From NCBI GenBank assembly GCA_017547385.1, contig JAFYPU010000010.1, forward strand, positions 1 to 64,000: DNA of 64,000 nt, in the 5' to 3' direction. Source of the stretch: Bacteroidaceae bacterium. Its GTDB lineage: Bacteria > Bacteroidota > Bacteroidia > Bacteroidales > Bacteroidaceae. Positions 1 through 11,225 of this stretch are shown here, piece by piece. The number at the start of each line of letters is the position of its first letter. Position 1 is the stretch's first letter. Both the position numbers and the translations under genes were made by a program. The notes beneath the pieces were generated by a model. It ran no database searches, was not told where the DNA came from, and saw nothing but the letters and a program-made list of their open reading frames with translations.

Positions 1-1
1 A

Positions 2-220
2 GCGGACAAAAGTATCAAGGAACTCCTACACATGTCTGCCTTGGCTGCCATCAGCGTGAAGCAGGGGCCATTCAAAGACTATTACATTAGAAAAGTGGAA
101 GAGGGAAAGAATAAAATGTCCGTTCTGAACGCTATCAGAGCTAAAATTGTTCACGCTATGTTTGCGGTTGTAAGAAATAACACCATGTTCGATAAAAATT
201 ATAACATTTCTCTTGCATAA
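2..220 (+). CDS. IS110-family transposase, C-terminal part (cut by window edge)
   Basis: An open frame runs from base 2 to a stop at 218-220 and gives 72 residues with no start inside the window. The text ADKSIKELLHMSALAAI, then YYIRKVEEGKNKM and LNAIRAKIVHAMFAVVR, is the typical end of the C-terminal Transposase_20 domain of IS110/IS1111-type transposases, which carries the catalytic serine (upstream of the window here). The residues KVxEGKNKMxVxNAIRxK are highly characteristic of the Bacteroidetes members. The element end is not recognisable: after the stop come only promoter repeats. IS110 elements lack terminal inverted repeats in most cases, so none is expected. Confidence 0.8.
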   Translation, partial: ADKSIKELLHMSALAAISVKQGPFKDYYIRKVEEGKNKMSVLNAIRAKIVHAMFAVVRNNTMFDKNYNISLA

Positions 221-287
221 ACCATAAGAATAGGGGAGCAGCACCGTCCGGATGGGTCGCCTTGCACAATTTGGCTGATGCCCAAAC

Positions 288-359
288 TGCGGTTCGGGAA
301 AGTTTTAGCAAATTCGCAAGCTCATTTTCATACTTTCCACTCACCTTTCACTATCTTTG
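288..359 (+). repeat. Family B promoter repeat, unit 1 of a tandem pair
   Basis: This 72-bp unit starts at TGCGGTTCGG and ends exactly with the -7 box TATCTTTG (352-359). It differs at one base from the unit at 372-443, 84 bp further on. A more diverged third version (TCGCCTTGCACAATTTGG) lies just upstream at about 256-273. Confidence 0.8.
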
Positions 360-371
360 GATAAGATAGGA

Positions 372-443
372 TGCGGTTCGGGAAAGTTTTAGCAAATTCG
401 CAAGCTCATTTTCACACTTTCCACTCACCTTTCACTATCTTTG
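372..443 (+). repeat. Family B promoter repeat, unit 2; likely promoter of the ABC-F gene
   Basis: Second 72-bp copy, ending in TATCTTTG at 436-443, about 70 bp before the ABC-F start codon. The -7 box fits the Bacteroidetes consensus TAnnTTTG; no clean TTTG is seen 19-20 bp upstream. Related units precede nadK, ribE, the DUF4468 gene and pyrF. Confidence 0.75.
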
Positions 444-454
444 CACGGATTTAG

Positions 455-2137
<1,683 letters not shown>

Positions 2138-2219
2138 TCTATCTGCCATTCCGAACCTTTGGCACAAACTTTGCTAAACTCGGAAGCATATATACATTTA
2201 TTATAATACGACAGACAAA

Positions 2220-2792
2220 ATGACAGAAGAGGCAAAGAAACCCGAAATCGAAGAGACCGACAATATCACCGCCGAACAGGTAAACACAGAAGAGGTTGAC
2301 ATGGGCGAAGTAGCCGTGGAAGAAACCGAAAAGAGCGATGCCGAAAAACTGACAGAGGCCGAAGCGCAAATCGCAGCGCTCAAAGACCAACTGCTGCGCC
2401 AGATGGCAGAATTCGACAACTATCGCAAACGCACGCTGAAGGAGAAAGCCGATCTCATCCTCAGTGGCGGACAAAAACTGATGGAAGCCCTGCTCCCCGT
2501 GCTCGACGACATCGAACGCGCACAGCAGAACATTGCTGCCAGCAACGAAATCGAAACGCTGAAAGAGGGAGTGGAACTCATCCTCTCCAAACTCACAAAA
2601 ACCCTGGGTGCTCAAGGACTCAAGCGCATGGAAACCGAAGGAGCAGCCTTCGATACTGATTTTCACGAAGCCGTAGCTCTGATTCCTGCCACCGAGGATG
2701 CACAAAAGGGCAGCATCATCGACTGCGTGCAGGCCGGATACCTGCTCAACGACAAGGTAATTCGCCACGCCAAAGTGGTGGTGGGACAATAA
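2220..2792 (+). CDS. grpE: GrpE nucleotide exchange factor
   Basis: This 190-residue protein is the exchange factor that releases ADP from DnaK. The acidic N-terminal tail (about 1-40) is followed by a long helix (EAQIAALKDQLLRQMAEFDNYRKRT) and the C-terminal beta domain ending IRHAKVVVGQ, as in GrpE. It lies 39 bp upstream of dnaJ on the same strand, so the two are probably cotranscribed; dnaK is not in the window. The start is the first ATG after an AT-rich leader. Length is normal for Bacteroidetes GrpE. Confidence 0.97.
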   Translation: MTEEAKKPEIEETDNITAEQVNTEEVDMGEVAVEETEKSDAEKLTEAEAQIAALKDQLLRQMAEFDNYRKRTLKEKADLILSGGQKLMEALLPVLDDIERAQQNIAASNEIETLKEGVELILSKLTKTLGAQGLKRMETEGAAFDTDFHEAVALIPATEDAQKGSIIDCVQAGYLLNDKVIRHAKVVVGQ

Positions 2793-2831
2793 GAAAACGC
2801 ACACGGCATAACCCCAAAAGCACTCACAGAT

Positions 2832-3992
2832 ATGGCAGATATGGACTATTACAAGATACTCGGCGTTGAGAAAACGGCGAGTGCCGAAGAAATAAAACGC
2901 GCCTATAAGAAGGTGGCCATCAAATACCACCCCGACCGCAACCCGGACAACAAAGAAGCCGAGGAAAAGTTTAAGCAAGCGGCCGAAGCCTATGACGTTT
3001 TGCGCGACCCCGACAAACGTGCCCGATATGACCAATTCGGAAAAGAGGGCGTCAATGGCATGGGTGGCGCCGGCGGATTTGGCGGTGCCGGCATGGACCT
3101 CAACGACATCTTCCGTCAGTTTGGCGACATCTTCGGAGGCATGGGTGGATTTGGCGGAGGCTTCGGCGGAGGTGGCAGAAGCAGCCGGCCGCGCCGTTTC
3201 CAAGGTGGCGATTTGCGTCTCAAGGTGAAGCTTTCGCTGGGTGAGATTGCCACAGGCGTAACCAAGAAGTTCAAAGTTCGCAAGGACGTAACCTGCGATG
3301 CTTGCCACGGCAGCGGATGCGCCGGAGGCTCTTCTCCTGAAACTTGTAGCACTTGCCAAGGTTCGGGATACGTGTTGCGAGCCACCCGAAGCATGTTCGG
3401 CATGATGCAATCGCAAGAGGTGTGCCCCACCTGCCATGGCGAAGGCACTGTCATCAAGAACAAATGTAGCAAATGCGGTGGCGAAGGCGTGGTGAGCGGT
3501 GAAGAAATTGTGGAAATCAACATCCCCGCCGGCGTAGCGGAAGGCATGGTCGTTACGGTGCAAGGAAAAGGAAACGCAGGCCGACACAATGGTGTGCCGG
3601 GCGACATACAAGTGCTCATAGAGGAAGAAGAACATCCTGAACTCATTCGCGACGAAAACGACCTCATTTACAACTTGCTGCTCACCGTACCTCAAGCCGT
3701 GCTCGGCGACAGTGTGGAAATTCCCACGCTCGACGGAAAAGCGCGCATCAACATCAAGTCCGGCACACAGCCCGGCACACGTCTCCGCCTGCGAGGCAAA
3801 GGTCTGCCCGCCGTGTCGGGATATGGCTACGGCAAGGGCGACATCATTGTGAACGTGAGCATCTACATTCCCGAGACACTGAACAAAGATGAAAAGCGAG
3901 CTTTCAGCAGCATGAAGGGCAGCGAAAATCTTGAGCCTACCGACAAGGCAAAAGAGACCATCTTCCGAAGTTTCCAACAATACTTCGAATAA
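2832..3992 (+). CDS. dnaJ: Chaperone DnaJ (Hsp40, type I)
   Basis: This 386-residue co-chaperone stimulates DnaK ATPase and delivers substrates. The J domain (4-70) contains HPD in [14 protein letters not shown] Gly/Phe-rich stretch follows (about 75-125, many GGFGG runs). The zinc-binding region has the four CxxCxGxG repeats [24 protein letters not shown] and CSKCGGEG. The C-terminal substrate domain ends in a dimerisation tail. It follows grpE and is closed by a strong terminator 15 bp after the stop. Confidence 0.98.
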   Translation: MADMDYYKILGVEKTASAEEIKRAYKKVAIKYHPDRNPDNKEAEEKFKQAAEAYDVLRDPDKRARYDQFGKEGVNGMGGAGGFGGAGMDLNDIFRQFGDIFGGMGGFGGGFGGGGRSSRPRRFQGGDLRLKVKLSLGEIATGVTKKFKVRKDVTCDACHGSGCAGGSSPETCSTCQGSGYVLRATRSMFGMMQSQEVCPTCHGEGTVIKNKCSKCGGEGVVSGEEIVEINIPAGVAEGMVVTVQGKGNAGRHNGVPGDIQVLIEEEEHPELIRDENDLIYNLLLTVPQAVLGDSVEIPTLDGKARINIKSGTQPGTRLRLRGKGLPAVSGYGYGKGDIIVNVSIYIPETLNKDEKRAFSSMKGSENLEPTDKAKETIFRSFQQYFE

Positions 3993-4006
3993 AAACAACA
4001 TAACGA

Positions 4007-4042
4007 CGGGCTGACGGCAAAAGTCGTCAGCCCGTTTTTTTT
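4007..4042 (+). terminator. Intrinsic terminator of grpE-dnaJ
   Basis: A perfect 10-bp stem CGGGCTGACG (4007-4016) / CGTCAGCCCG (4025-4034) is followed by eight T. Confidence 0.92.
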
Positions 4043-4092
4043 ATATCATTACGCCGCATTTCACATGCCTTGCAAACAATCACAATTGCCGC

Positions 4093-5394
4093 ATGACTTA
4101 CGAAGAAACCATTGAATATCTCTACGCCTCGGCTCCCCTGTTTCAACAAGTGGGCGCCGGAGCCTACAAGGAGGGACTTGAGACCACCCGCACGCTGGAT
4201 GCTCACTTCGGACATCCGCACAAGCGTTATGCCACGGTGCACATCGCCGGCACCAACGGCAAAGGCTCATGTGCCAGCACCCTTGCCGCCATTCTGCAAG
4301 CCGCCGGCCTGCGCACCGGACTCTACACCTCGCCTCACCTCACGGACTTTCGCGAACGCATCCGCGTCAACGGAGAAATGATTTCACGTGAGAAGGTGGT
4401 GAAATTCGTTGAGGAAGAACGTGCCTTCTTTGAACCTTTGCACCCTTCCTTTTTCGAACTCACCACAGCACTTGCGCTGAAACATTTTGCCGAAGAAGAG
4501 GTTGACATTGCCGTGATAGAAACCGGCTTGGGCGGTCGGCTCGATTGCACCAACATCATTGAGCCGCTCATCTCGGTCATCACAAACATCAGCCTGGACC
4601 ACACACAATTCCTCGGCAGCGACAGAGCCACCATTGCCGCAGAGAAAGCCGGCATCATCAAGCCCGGAGTGCCGGCCATCATAGGCGAAAGCGATGCCGA
4701 AACACGGCCGGTATTTCAGGAACAGGCACAGAAAGTGCAAGCCCCCATTTGTTTTGCTGAAGATGCGCCTCAGGTGCTGCGAAGCACAAAGAACGAGGAG
4801 GGAAAATGGGTTTACGAGACCCGCAGCTTCGGCACTATCATTGGGGAATTGTCTGGCGAATGCCAACCCCGCAACGCCAACACCCTTCTGTGTGTGCTGG
4901 AACGGCTGCTTCCCCTCTTGCCTCACACCAATATCACCCTTGAACACGTGCGCCAAGGTTTCGACAACGTGTGCCGCCTCTCCGGATTGGCCGGTCGTTG
5001 GCAGACTTTGCAGAAAGCTCCGCTCGTGATTTGCGACACCGGCCACAACGCCGGCGGTTGGGAGTATATCGGCACACAGCTGAGGGCACAGCGCTGCAAC
5101 ACATTGCGCATCGTTCTCGGTATGGCAGGCGACAAGGACACCGGTGCAGTGCTCTCCCGGCTTCCCAAAGAGGCCGTTTGCTACTTCACCCGAGCTTCGG
5201 TGAAACGCTCTTTGAACGAACAGACTCTCTGCGACAAGGCACATGCATTGGGACAGCAAGGCAAGGCTTACGCCACCGTGATGCAGGCCTACGATGCCGC
5301 ACTGGCAGAAGCCCGCCCCGACGATTTCATCTTCGTGGGAGGAAGCACCTTTGTGGTGGCCGACTTGCTGGAAGGGCTTGCCGAACAACGATAA
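4093..5394 (+). CDS. folC: Folylpolyglutamate synthase / dihydrofolate synthase
   Basis: This 433-residue Mur-ligase-like enzyme adds glutamate to dihydropteroate and folates using ATP. The ATP loop HIAGTNGKGSCAS lies near residues 50-62, followed by GLYTSPHLTDFRERI, a FolC hallmark. VDIAVIETGLGGRLDCTN and ITNISLDHTQFLG are central motifs, and CDTGHNAGGW near residue 315 begins the C-terminal domain. No second gene follows on this strand; a family A repeat and a terminator for the opposite strand lie downstream. Confidence 0.96.
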   Translation: MTYEETIEYLYASAPLFQQVGAGAYKEGLETTRTLDAHFGHPHKRYATVHIAGTNGKGSCASTLAAILQAAGLRTGLYTSPHLTDFRERIRVNGEMISREKVVKFVEEERAFFEPLHPSFFELTTALALKHFAEEEVDIAVIETGLGGRLDCTNIIEPLISVITNISLDHTQFLGSDRATIAAEKAGIIKPGVPAIIGESDAETRPVFQEQAQKVQAPICFAEDAPQVLRSTKNEEGKWVYETRSFGTIIGELSGECQPRNANTLLCVLERLLPLLPHTNITLEHVRQGFDNVCRLSGLAGRWQTLQKAPLVICDTGHNAGGWEYIGTQLRAQRCNTLRIVLGMAGDKDTGAVLSRLPKEAVCYFTRASVKRSLNEQTLCDKAHALGQQGKAYATVMQAYDAALAEARPDDFIFVGGSTFVVADLLEGLAEQR

Positions 5395-5432
5395 ACCGCA
5401 TCCAGGTGCTGCACTTCAAGCACTCGTTTCAC

Positions 5433-5535
5433 TGACACTCTGACAAGAAAACCGCTCTGCGGTGTACAAAAATTTACACGGCGTTTAGAATTTTCTGCAG
5501 TGCTTGTAGAATTTTCTAAACGCCGTGTAGATTTT
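5433..5535 (+). repeat. Family A three-arm palindromic repeat, copy 1
   Basis: The left block begins TGACACTCTGACAAGAAAACC. The arms are TACACGGCGTTTAGAA (5475-5490), a middle arm TTCTGCAGTGCTTGTAGAA (5493-5511) and TTCTAAACGCCGTGTA (5514-5529). Arms 1 and 3 form a perfect 16-bp inverted repeat, and both carry CGG/CCG where other copies carry AGG/CCT, a compensating change. It lies between the 3' ends of folC and the acyltransferase. Confidence 0.9.
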
Positions 5536-5594
5536 TCTGCATCGGCAATCCGTAAAAGCCAACTCCCTCTCCTATTTCCCGTAACCCCAAGCAC

Positions 5595-5624
5595 AAAAAA
5601 AGGAAGTGCTTGAAACACTTCCTT
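5595..5624 (-). terminator. Terminator of the acyltransferase gene
   Basis: Stem AAGGAAGTG (5600-5608) / CACTTCCTT (5616-5624); on the minus strand it is followed by a run of seven T. It lies 17 bp beyond the acyltransferase stop codon. Confidence 0.85.
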
Positions 5625-5640
5625 ATATTCTTTCCGAAAA

Positions 5641-6906
5641 TCACTCCTCACGAGGCGACATGGCCTTCACAAAGTCTTTGGCCGTTTTCCACATATCTTT
5701 CATTCCTTTCCACACACCGCAAACACATCTCCACAGCATTTTGGCAAGGAAGACAACGGCAATGACGATGCCCCTCACCACGTAGTTAATCACCACACGT
5801 ATTCGGATGGGGTGCTGAGCCGCATACTCGCGCCAAACATGCCGTACGTAAAGCGGCAATCCCACGCCCACAATGGTATAAAGCAAGAAGAGGAACGGAG
5901 CCGCTGCTCCCTCAAGTCCGTGAATGACGGGATAGCTACCCAAACGATTCCACGGAAGTGCATAAGCAGCAATGAGAAAGAGGCTCACAACCTTGAAAGC
6001 CAACAGATGGAAGGCAAACACACACAAGGTGCGGTCGCCCAGATAGACAAACCATTCTCGGGTTTTTCCACCCAAGGCACAAATGCCTTCAGCCGCCAGA
6101 TAAAGCAGCACAAAGCCAGCCAAAGCTGGCAGAGGCAACGACAAGAAACCGGCCAACGAAGGACGCCATGCCATGCTTGCCGGCGACAAGGCCGCAAAGA
6201 GCACCACCACCGCCAAACTCAGCGTACCGGCCACGGCACGGTCTTTCCAATGACGCGGAGCCACCTTCAGCGTTGCCAACATGTGGCCCACCGCAATGAA
6301 AAACACACCCATGATTTCGCGATAGCCACCTTGTGCCACGCCCGTGATACGCAGATTTTCCGTCACCAACCACAAAGCAGCCAACAATGCCATCCCGGCA
6401 ATGACCAATGCGGCACGAAGCGGCGAATTCAGGCCCTCGCATTGCCGCACAAACTTCTGCAACACGAGCCAGGCCACACTGCTCACGAGCAAAGCGCGGA
6501 AAAACCAAAAACTGCCGGCCATGAACTCATCATAACCCGACATGTTGAAGAGGATGCTCCACAAACGCTGACAGAAGTCGTGCCACGAATACGGATGCAG
6601 CACGCCGCCGGCTGCATTCCCATATTCCTCGTTCATCACACCGAGAGCAAAAAACACGTTGTGCAGGAGCAAAAACACCAGGCTCCAACACACAAACGGC
6701 TTGTACAAGCCTCGAAACCTGCGCTTCAAGAAAACATATTCCTCCGCAGGGGTGGCAGCGTGGAAAAAGTAACCGGCACAAATGAAGAATGCCGGCACGT
6801 GCATCTGATAAGCCGCTGCCGAAAGCCACGCAGGACAGCCGGCATGCGTCATCACAACCAAAAGAATGGCCAAAGCCTTGAGCACAGAAAAAACAGGGTT
6901 GCGCAT
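5641..6906 (-). CDS. Membrane acyltransferase, Acyltransferase_3 family
   Basis: A 421-residue integral membrane protein with about ten hydrophobic segments. The start MRNPVFSVLKALAILLVVMT followed by H and the YQMHVPAFFICAGYFF stretch are typical of the OafA/WecH/NodX-like acyltransferase 3 family, which transfers acetyl or succinyl groups from a cytoplasmic donor to envelope glycans. The family histidine is at about residue 21. The C-terminus is a basic, Trp-rich cytoplasmic tail (about 385-421). The acceptor substrate cannot be told; no polysaccharide cluster is adjacent. It is transcribed alone and ends in its own terminator. Confidence 0.85.
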   Translation of the reverse strand: MRNPVFSVLKALAILLVVMTHAGCPAWLSAAAYQMHVPAFFICAGYFFHAATPAEEYVFLKRRFRGLYKPFVCWSLVFLLLHNVFFALGVMNEEYGNAAGGVLHPYSWHDFCQRLWSILFNMSGYDEFMAGSFWFFRALLVSSVAWLVLQKFVRQCEGLNSPLRAALVIAGMALLAALWLVTENLRITGVAQGGYREIMGVFFIAVGHMLATLKVAPRHWKDRAVAGTLSLAVVVLFAALSPASMAWRPSLAGFLSLPLPALAGFVLLYLAAEGICALGGKTREWFVYLGDRTLCVFAFHLLAFKVVSLFLIAAYALPWNRLGSYPVIHGLEGAAAPFLFLLYTIVGVGLPLYVRHVWREYAAQHPIRIRVVINYVVRGIVIAVVFLAKMLWRCVCGVWKGMKDMWKTAKDFVKAMSPREE

Positions 6907-6991
6907 AATCGTATATTGTATTTCTACTTATTCTCGAGTTGTATCACTTTTCTTACAAAAGCTCTCAAAACACTGGTGCACAGAGATTAAC

Positions 6992-8377
6992 TCATCGCAA
7001 GCAGTAGTCATTGAAAGCGGAAGTGCCCACCGAAGTTTCAGACCACGGTGCCAAAAAATCCGGATGCTCTCCTGACGCATCCCACGGCTTTGCATCGTTG
7101 TGCACAAAGGGAGTGAAAATCTGCAGGAACCATCCTTTGAAACGCCGCCACACTGAAAACGATTTGTAAATCTCCGGCGTCATTTGGAAGCAGCGTTCCT
7201 GTTTGTCCTCCTCAAAGATGCGTTGCAGATGGTGCGTTGTGGGAACGTCGGCAATGAGCACGTTGCATTCGTAGTCGAAGCGCAAACTGCGCGAATTGAG
7301 GTTGGCAGAACCCACAAAGGAATAAATACTGTCCACCATCATGATTTTGCTATGGTGGAAGCCTCCTTGATAAAACCAGAAGCGAACTCCGTCATCCATC
7401 AAGCGTTTGGTGTTTCGCTCGATGAGACGCGGCGTCATCGGAATGTCGCATTTCTCCGACACCATCACTTGCACATCCACCCCTCTGCGAGCAGCACGTT
7501 TCAAGGCCTTACGCACACGATTTGACAAGGTGAAATAGGGATTGATGATCTGTATCTGCTTTTGTGCGCCATCAATGGCTTCGATAAACACATCCTTGAT
7601 GATATGTTTGGGAGAGCCGGGCTCTTTGTTCACAATGCCGAGCAGCTTTCGGCCGGCCGTGGCTGTGGTATCGGGAGGCAAGTTGAAAAAATCGGAAGCC
7701 TCACGCCCGCCGGGATAGTATTGAGGGCCTTTCACCTCCTGCACGCTCACAAGATTCCAGAACTTCAGGAAAACGCCCTGCAAAGTTCCCACGGCTTCGC
7801 CCTCGATGCGCATGTGAATGTCGCGCCACTCGCCAAATTCGGGCTTCCCATGTATGTAATAGTCCGCCACATTCATGCCGCCCGTATAGGCCACCAAGCC
7901 ATCGACCACCACCACTTTGCGATGGTCGCGTCGCAAGGCGTGATTGAAATAAGGGAAGCGCACGGGGTCGAACTCGCAAATCTCGATGCCGGCGGCGCGC
8001 AGCGATTTCAGGTGATGCTTGCGCAAAGGCTTGTTGTTGCTGCTGTTGCCAAATCCATCGAACACGGCGCGCACCTCAACGCCTTCGGAGACTTTCTGCT
8101 TCAACAGGTCGAAAAGCGCATTCGAGATGGAGTCGTTGCGAAAGTTGAAGTATTCCAGATGAACGGAGTGGCGAGCCTGGCGAATGGTTTCAAACATGTC
8201 GTCAAACTTTTCCTGACCGGTGCGAAACACCACCACACGATTGTTGTCGGTGAACTTGATGTCGAAAGTGCTTTTCAACCATTCGACAATGGCCGAGTCG
8301 GCCGGCAAACCATTGGCTTGCAACGTTGTGCCCTGCAAGCAGAGCATCATGCATAGGGTAATAAATAACCGTTTCAA
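6992..8377 (-). CDS. Secreted phospholipase D / cardiolipin-synthase-like protein
   Basis: A 461-residue protein with two HKD motifs: HRKVVVVD (first, in the context DHRKVVVVDGLVAYTGGMN) and HSKIMMVD (second, followed by FVGSANLNSRS). This pair defines the PLD superfamily; the order and the GGMN and GSANLN contexts match cardiolipin synthases and their relatives, which join two phosphatidylglycerols. Instead of the two membrane helices of classical ClsA, the N-terminus is a single signal-peptide-like segment (MKRLFITLCMMLCLQG, then TTLQANG), so the catalytic part probably sits in the periplasm. The promoter lies about 215 bp upstream. Confidence 0.85.
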   Translation of the reverse strand: MKRLFITLCMMLCLQGTTLQANGLPADSAIVEWLKSTFDIKFTDNNRVVVFRTGQEKFDDMFETIRQARHSVHLEYFNFRNDSISNALFDLLKQKVSEGVEVRAVFDGFGNSSNNKPLRKHHLKSLRAAGIEICEFDPVRFPYFNHALRRDHRKVVVVDGLVAYTGGMNVADYYIHGKPEFGEWRDIHMRIEGEAVGTLQGVFLKFWNLVSVQEVKGPQYYPGGREASDFFNLPPDTTATAGRKLLGIVNKEPGSPKHIIKDVFIEAIDGAQKQIQIINPYFTLSNRVRKALKRAARRGVDVQVMVSEKCDIPMTPRLIERNTKRLMDDGVRFWFYQGGFHHSKIMMVDSIYSFVGSANLNSRSLRFDYECNVLIADVPTTHHLQRIFEEDKQERCFQMTPEIYKSFSVWRRFKGWFLQIFTPFVHNDAKPWDASGEHPDFLAPWSETSVGTSAFNDYCLR

Positions 8378-8590
8378 AGTTTACGCTTTTATTAAATGGA
8401 GCAACGAAGAGACAGATGCCGCAGCCGAAAAACGACCTTCAAAAACAAGACACAGGGGCACATTCATGCCGAACACTACAGCATCTTCCGGCCTCAAAAA
8501 CGGCAACTTCATCCGGCAGTTCCGCACTCCCGATGACACAAGCACCGGCCATGAAAAACCGGTTTCATATCTACAGTTTCGAAATTAGCG

Positions 8591-8621
8591 CGAAGATACG
8601 GCTTGCAGGGCGAATGGCAAA
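8591..8621 (-). promoter_or_regulatory. Promoter of the PLD gene
   Basis: Read on the minus strand: TTTG (8618-8621), 19-bp spacer, TATCTTCG (8591-8598). The -7 box has one deviation from TAnnTTTG. The leader to the ATG would be about 210 nt. The rest of the gap 8378-8936 holds a family A repeat and a hairpin; no further gene is seen. Confidence 0.65.
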
Positions 8622-8728
8622 GCCGGAGGGCCTTTTTTCAATTGTTAACGCGTAGCAAAAGCCTCACCCGGCAACTCGGGATTTCGCGGATGCCTCAACA
8701 AGATACCTTCGCGGGAGCCGGGAGCGGC

Positions 8729-8826
8729 TGACACTTTGCAAGAAAATCGGCACTCTGACGCGCAAAAATTTACAAGCACTGCAGAAAATTCTGCAGTGCT
8801 TGTAGAAATTTCTGCAGTGCTTCCGG
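8729..8826 (+). repeat. Family A three-arm palindromic repeat, copy 2
   Basis: Left block TGACACTTTGCAAGAAAATC from 8729. Arms TACAAGCACTGCAGAA (8771-8786) and TTCTGCAGTGCTTGTA (8789-8804) form a perfect 16-bp inverted repeat separated by two bases; a third arm starts TTCTGCAGTGCTTC at 8809. It lies between two minus-strand genes, beyond the 3' end of the TPR gene. Confidence 0.9.
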
Positions 8827-8865
8827 AAAAAGCCACATCGCACGGACAAAAATCATGATGCAAGA

Positions 8866-8908
8866 AGAACCATCCACGAGGCACCGATGGAGCACCCGGG
8901 ATGGTTCT
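8866..8908 (-). terminator. Possible terminator of the TPR gene
   Basis: Stem AGAACCATCC (8866-8875) / GGATGGTTCT (8899-8908) with a long, partly self-complementary loop, 28 bp beyond the TPR stop codon. There is no good T run, so termination is uncertain. Confidence 0.45.
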
Positions 8909-8936
8909 GTGAGGAGTCAGAAAGGGAAACGTGATT

Positions 8937-11219
8937 TTATCGTTGCATCACCAAATCGGCCATGAGGCGCAAATCGTCGTGCAAAAGGCCATAACGAGCC
9001 AGTACATCGGCATCGCGCATCCAAAAATCAACGGGTGGAAAATCGCACTGCAGTGCCTCGACTGCCTTGCGGTAGCGCAAAACAGCCTCGCCCACACGGC
9101 CCGATACCCAGGCCGCATGACCGGCATTCTGCCAATCATCGGCAGAGGGAGAGACGGCAAGGAGCTTTGCGTAATAACGCTCTGCCTGTTCGGGTTTGCC
9201 GGCCACAAGCGAATACCATGCCACGGCACGCTGCACACGGCCATCCTCGGGGGCAAGATAGTCGGCCTTGAAAAAGCGCTCGAAGGCTTCATCATAACGC
9301 CCGAAGTGGGCATAACAGCGACCGGCCTGCAGCAATGTTGAAATGTCTTCGGGGGTAATCAGTTCCAACTCTTCATAACACCGCAATGCTTCCTCATGAC
9401 GCGACAAGCGGGTCAAACAGGCAGCCCAACGCCCCAATGTCCATGCAGAACCGGGGCGAAGCAGATTGGCACGCTCATAGGCCACTGCGGCCTCGGCATG
9501 GTGGCCGGCAGAATGGTGGCAGAAACCGCGCTTCTGCCACACAATGGCGTCGGTCTCGGCTTCAGGCATCTGTTCGTAGCACCACAAAGCGCAAGAATAG
9601 TTTTTCTCTTTAAATGCAAAGTCGGCCAACTGCCGCAAGTGCTGAGCAGACGAGAGCAAAGCCCCGATGGGTTCACACTCAAGCAATTGCAAATTCATGG
9701 CAAAGGGGTCAGACAATCCTGAACGGCGATTATAGAGTTTGAAGAAACGATACAGATTTTGCAAATACATGCGGCGTTCCTCCATAGCTCCCAAGGGTTC
9801 GGCAGCACGTTGCTCCATCGCCTCGCCATGCTGTTCCATCGCTGCGGCTAGCTGTCCCGACAAGGCCCGATGCTGTGCTGCCGGCATTTCGCCCAACATC
9901 AGCAGGAAGGAATACTTGTCGGAATCGCACAAATGCCCGGGAGCCAAAAACATTTGCAACAGGGAGCGATCGACAGCCTGGGGCGGGAGTTCGGGATGGT
10001 TGGGCGAAAAAGGACAAAACCAGTTGACCACGCTTGAAAAGAAGGAAAACTTCTGCTTGAGCATGCGGAATGAGGCCATAAACACATCGGCACCGCTTTG
10101 CTGCAATTCGGCCAAATCGCGGAGCTTCTTCTCGAGCACAGACATATCTTCTGCACTCTCCCACTCCGGATTGAGACCGGCCTCCACAGCTTTTTCCATC
10201 GCCTCATCGGCACTGAGCGTTGCGTCCATGCGAAAACGGTCCGCACGCTTCATCATCTCGGGAAATATCTCCTCACGCAGATTTTTCTCCACACGCTTTG
10301 TGTCGAGCGACTGCCACAGTTGCATTTGCAACTCCAACATCGAGTGTGTGAAACCCGGTTCGTCGGAAAGCACGGCCCATTGCGCCATCAGGTCGGGATA
10401 GAGCCGGCATTCCTCAACATGAGCCACGAAAGCCAAAGTGCCGCCCACTTGTGCACGAACACGCACGGCGACATCAGGCGTCGTGGTCAACGAAAGTAGG
10501 AACGAGACCTTGCGAGCATCAAACACCTCCAAAGCACCCAGCCCTACCGCACTGACAAACACACATTTGTCGAAAGCAGACACCGACGGTGAAGCCATCC
10601 ATGCCAAAGCCGTTTCAGCATCGCCGGTGCGCCATGCCGGAGAGGTCCACACACTGTTGAAAAGATTGCGATACAAGGAGGAGTAACGCTCTCGCAGACG
10701 GATTTGTGCCGCCTCACGCTGCGGAGATGCAGGTTCGGTTTCCAACACCAGACGCTCCTGAGCATTTTGCTCCAACTCGGTGGCCGTCAGCACCCAATCG
10801 GTGCTCTGCATCTTGTCAAGCACGCGCCACGTTGTGCCATAAAGGTCGGTTTCACTCGTCAGCCTGTAGCTGCGCCACAAAGCCGTTACGGCCTCTGAAG
10901 TGCGCTGCAAGAATTGTGCAAACAGCCTGTGGCGTTCCGAGTCGACCACGCCGCGCTCCATGTAAGCCAGCAGCATGGCATATCCTTCGCGCACCTCGGC
11001 CAACACTGTGCTTGCCGAAACATCCGAAACCCCGGCAGCCATTCCTTCGGCCGCCCCCAAGGCGTCTGAAAGGCGATGTTCCGACACGGCACGCCGCGCA
11101 TCTTTGTGCAAAAGCTCTATCGTTTGTTTATCCACAGGAAAAAGAGAATTAAAAGAAAGATGTATCTGCTTCGCCTCCGCCTTCACGTTTTTCCGGCAGC
11201 GAAGCAGACACATCATCAT
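8937..11219 (-). CDS. Large TPR-repeat protein of unknown function
   Basis: This 760-residue protein has no signal peptide or clear membrane segment. The N-terminal 530 residues are helix-rich and match no family I recognise. The C-terminal 200 residues contain consecutive tetratricopeptide repeats, for example the repeats around ALWCYEQMPEAETDAIVW, AAVAYERANLLRPGSAW, ALRCYEELELITPEDIST and AFERFFKADYLAPEDGRV. TPRs are protein-binding scaffolds; the partner is unknown. The start lies 6 bp after the stop of the substrate-binding lipoprotein gene, so the two form an operon. The MMM start is the first in frame, but a later start is possible. Confidence 0.75.
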   Translation of the reverse strand: MMMCLLRCRKNVKAEAKQIHLSFNSLFPVDKQTIELLHKDARRAVSEHRLSDALGAAEGMAAGVSDVSASTVLAEVREGYAMLLAYMERGVVDSERHRLFAQFLQRTSEAVTALWRSYRLTSETDLYGTTWRVLDKMQSTDWVLTATELEQNAQERLVLETEPASPQREAAQIRLRERYSSLYRNLFNSVWTSPAWRTGDAETALAWMASPSVSAFDKCVFVSAVGLGALEVFDARKVSFLLSLTTTPDVAVRVRAQVGGTLAFVAHVEECRLYPDLMAQWAVLSDEPGFTHSMLELQMQLWQSLDTKRVEKNLREEIFPEMMKRADRFRMDATLSADEAMEKAVEAGLNPEWESAEDMSVLEKKLRDLAELQQSGADVFMASFRMLKQKFSFFSSVVNWFCPFSPNHPELPPQAVDRSLLQMFLAPGHLCDSDKYSFLLMLGEMPAAQHRALSGQLAAAMEQHGEAMEQRAAEPLGAMEERRMYLQNLYRFFKLYNRRSGLSDPFAMNLQLLECEPIGALLSSAQHLRQLADFAFKEKNYSCALWCYEQMPEAETDAIVWQKRGFCHHSAGHHAEAAVAYERANLLRPGSAWTLGRWAACLTRLSRHEEALRCYEELELITPEDISTLLQAGRCYAHFGRYDEAFERFFKADYLAPEDGRVQRAVAWYSLVAGKPEQAERYYAKLLAVSPSADDWQNAGHAAWVSGRVGEAVLRYRKAVEALQCDFPPVDFWMRDADVLARYGLLHDDLRLMADLVMQR

Positions 11220-11225
11220 TAAGTT

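Noticed and set aside
2139..4001. 620-codon minus-strand frame antisense to grpE and dnaJ
   Set aside because: It mirrors two certain genes in GC-biased codons and has no family resemblance; a codon-bias shadow.
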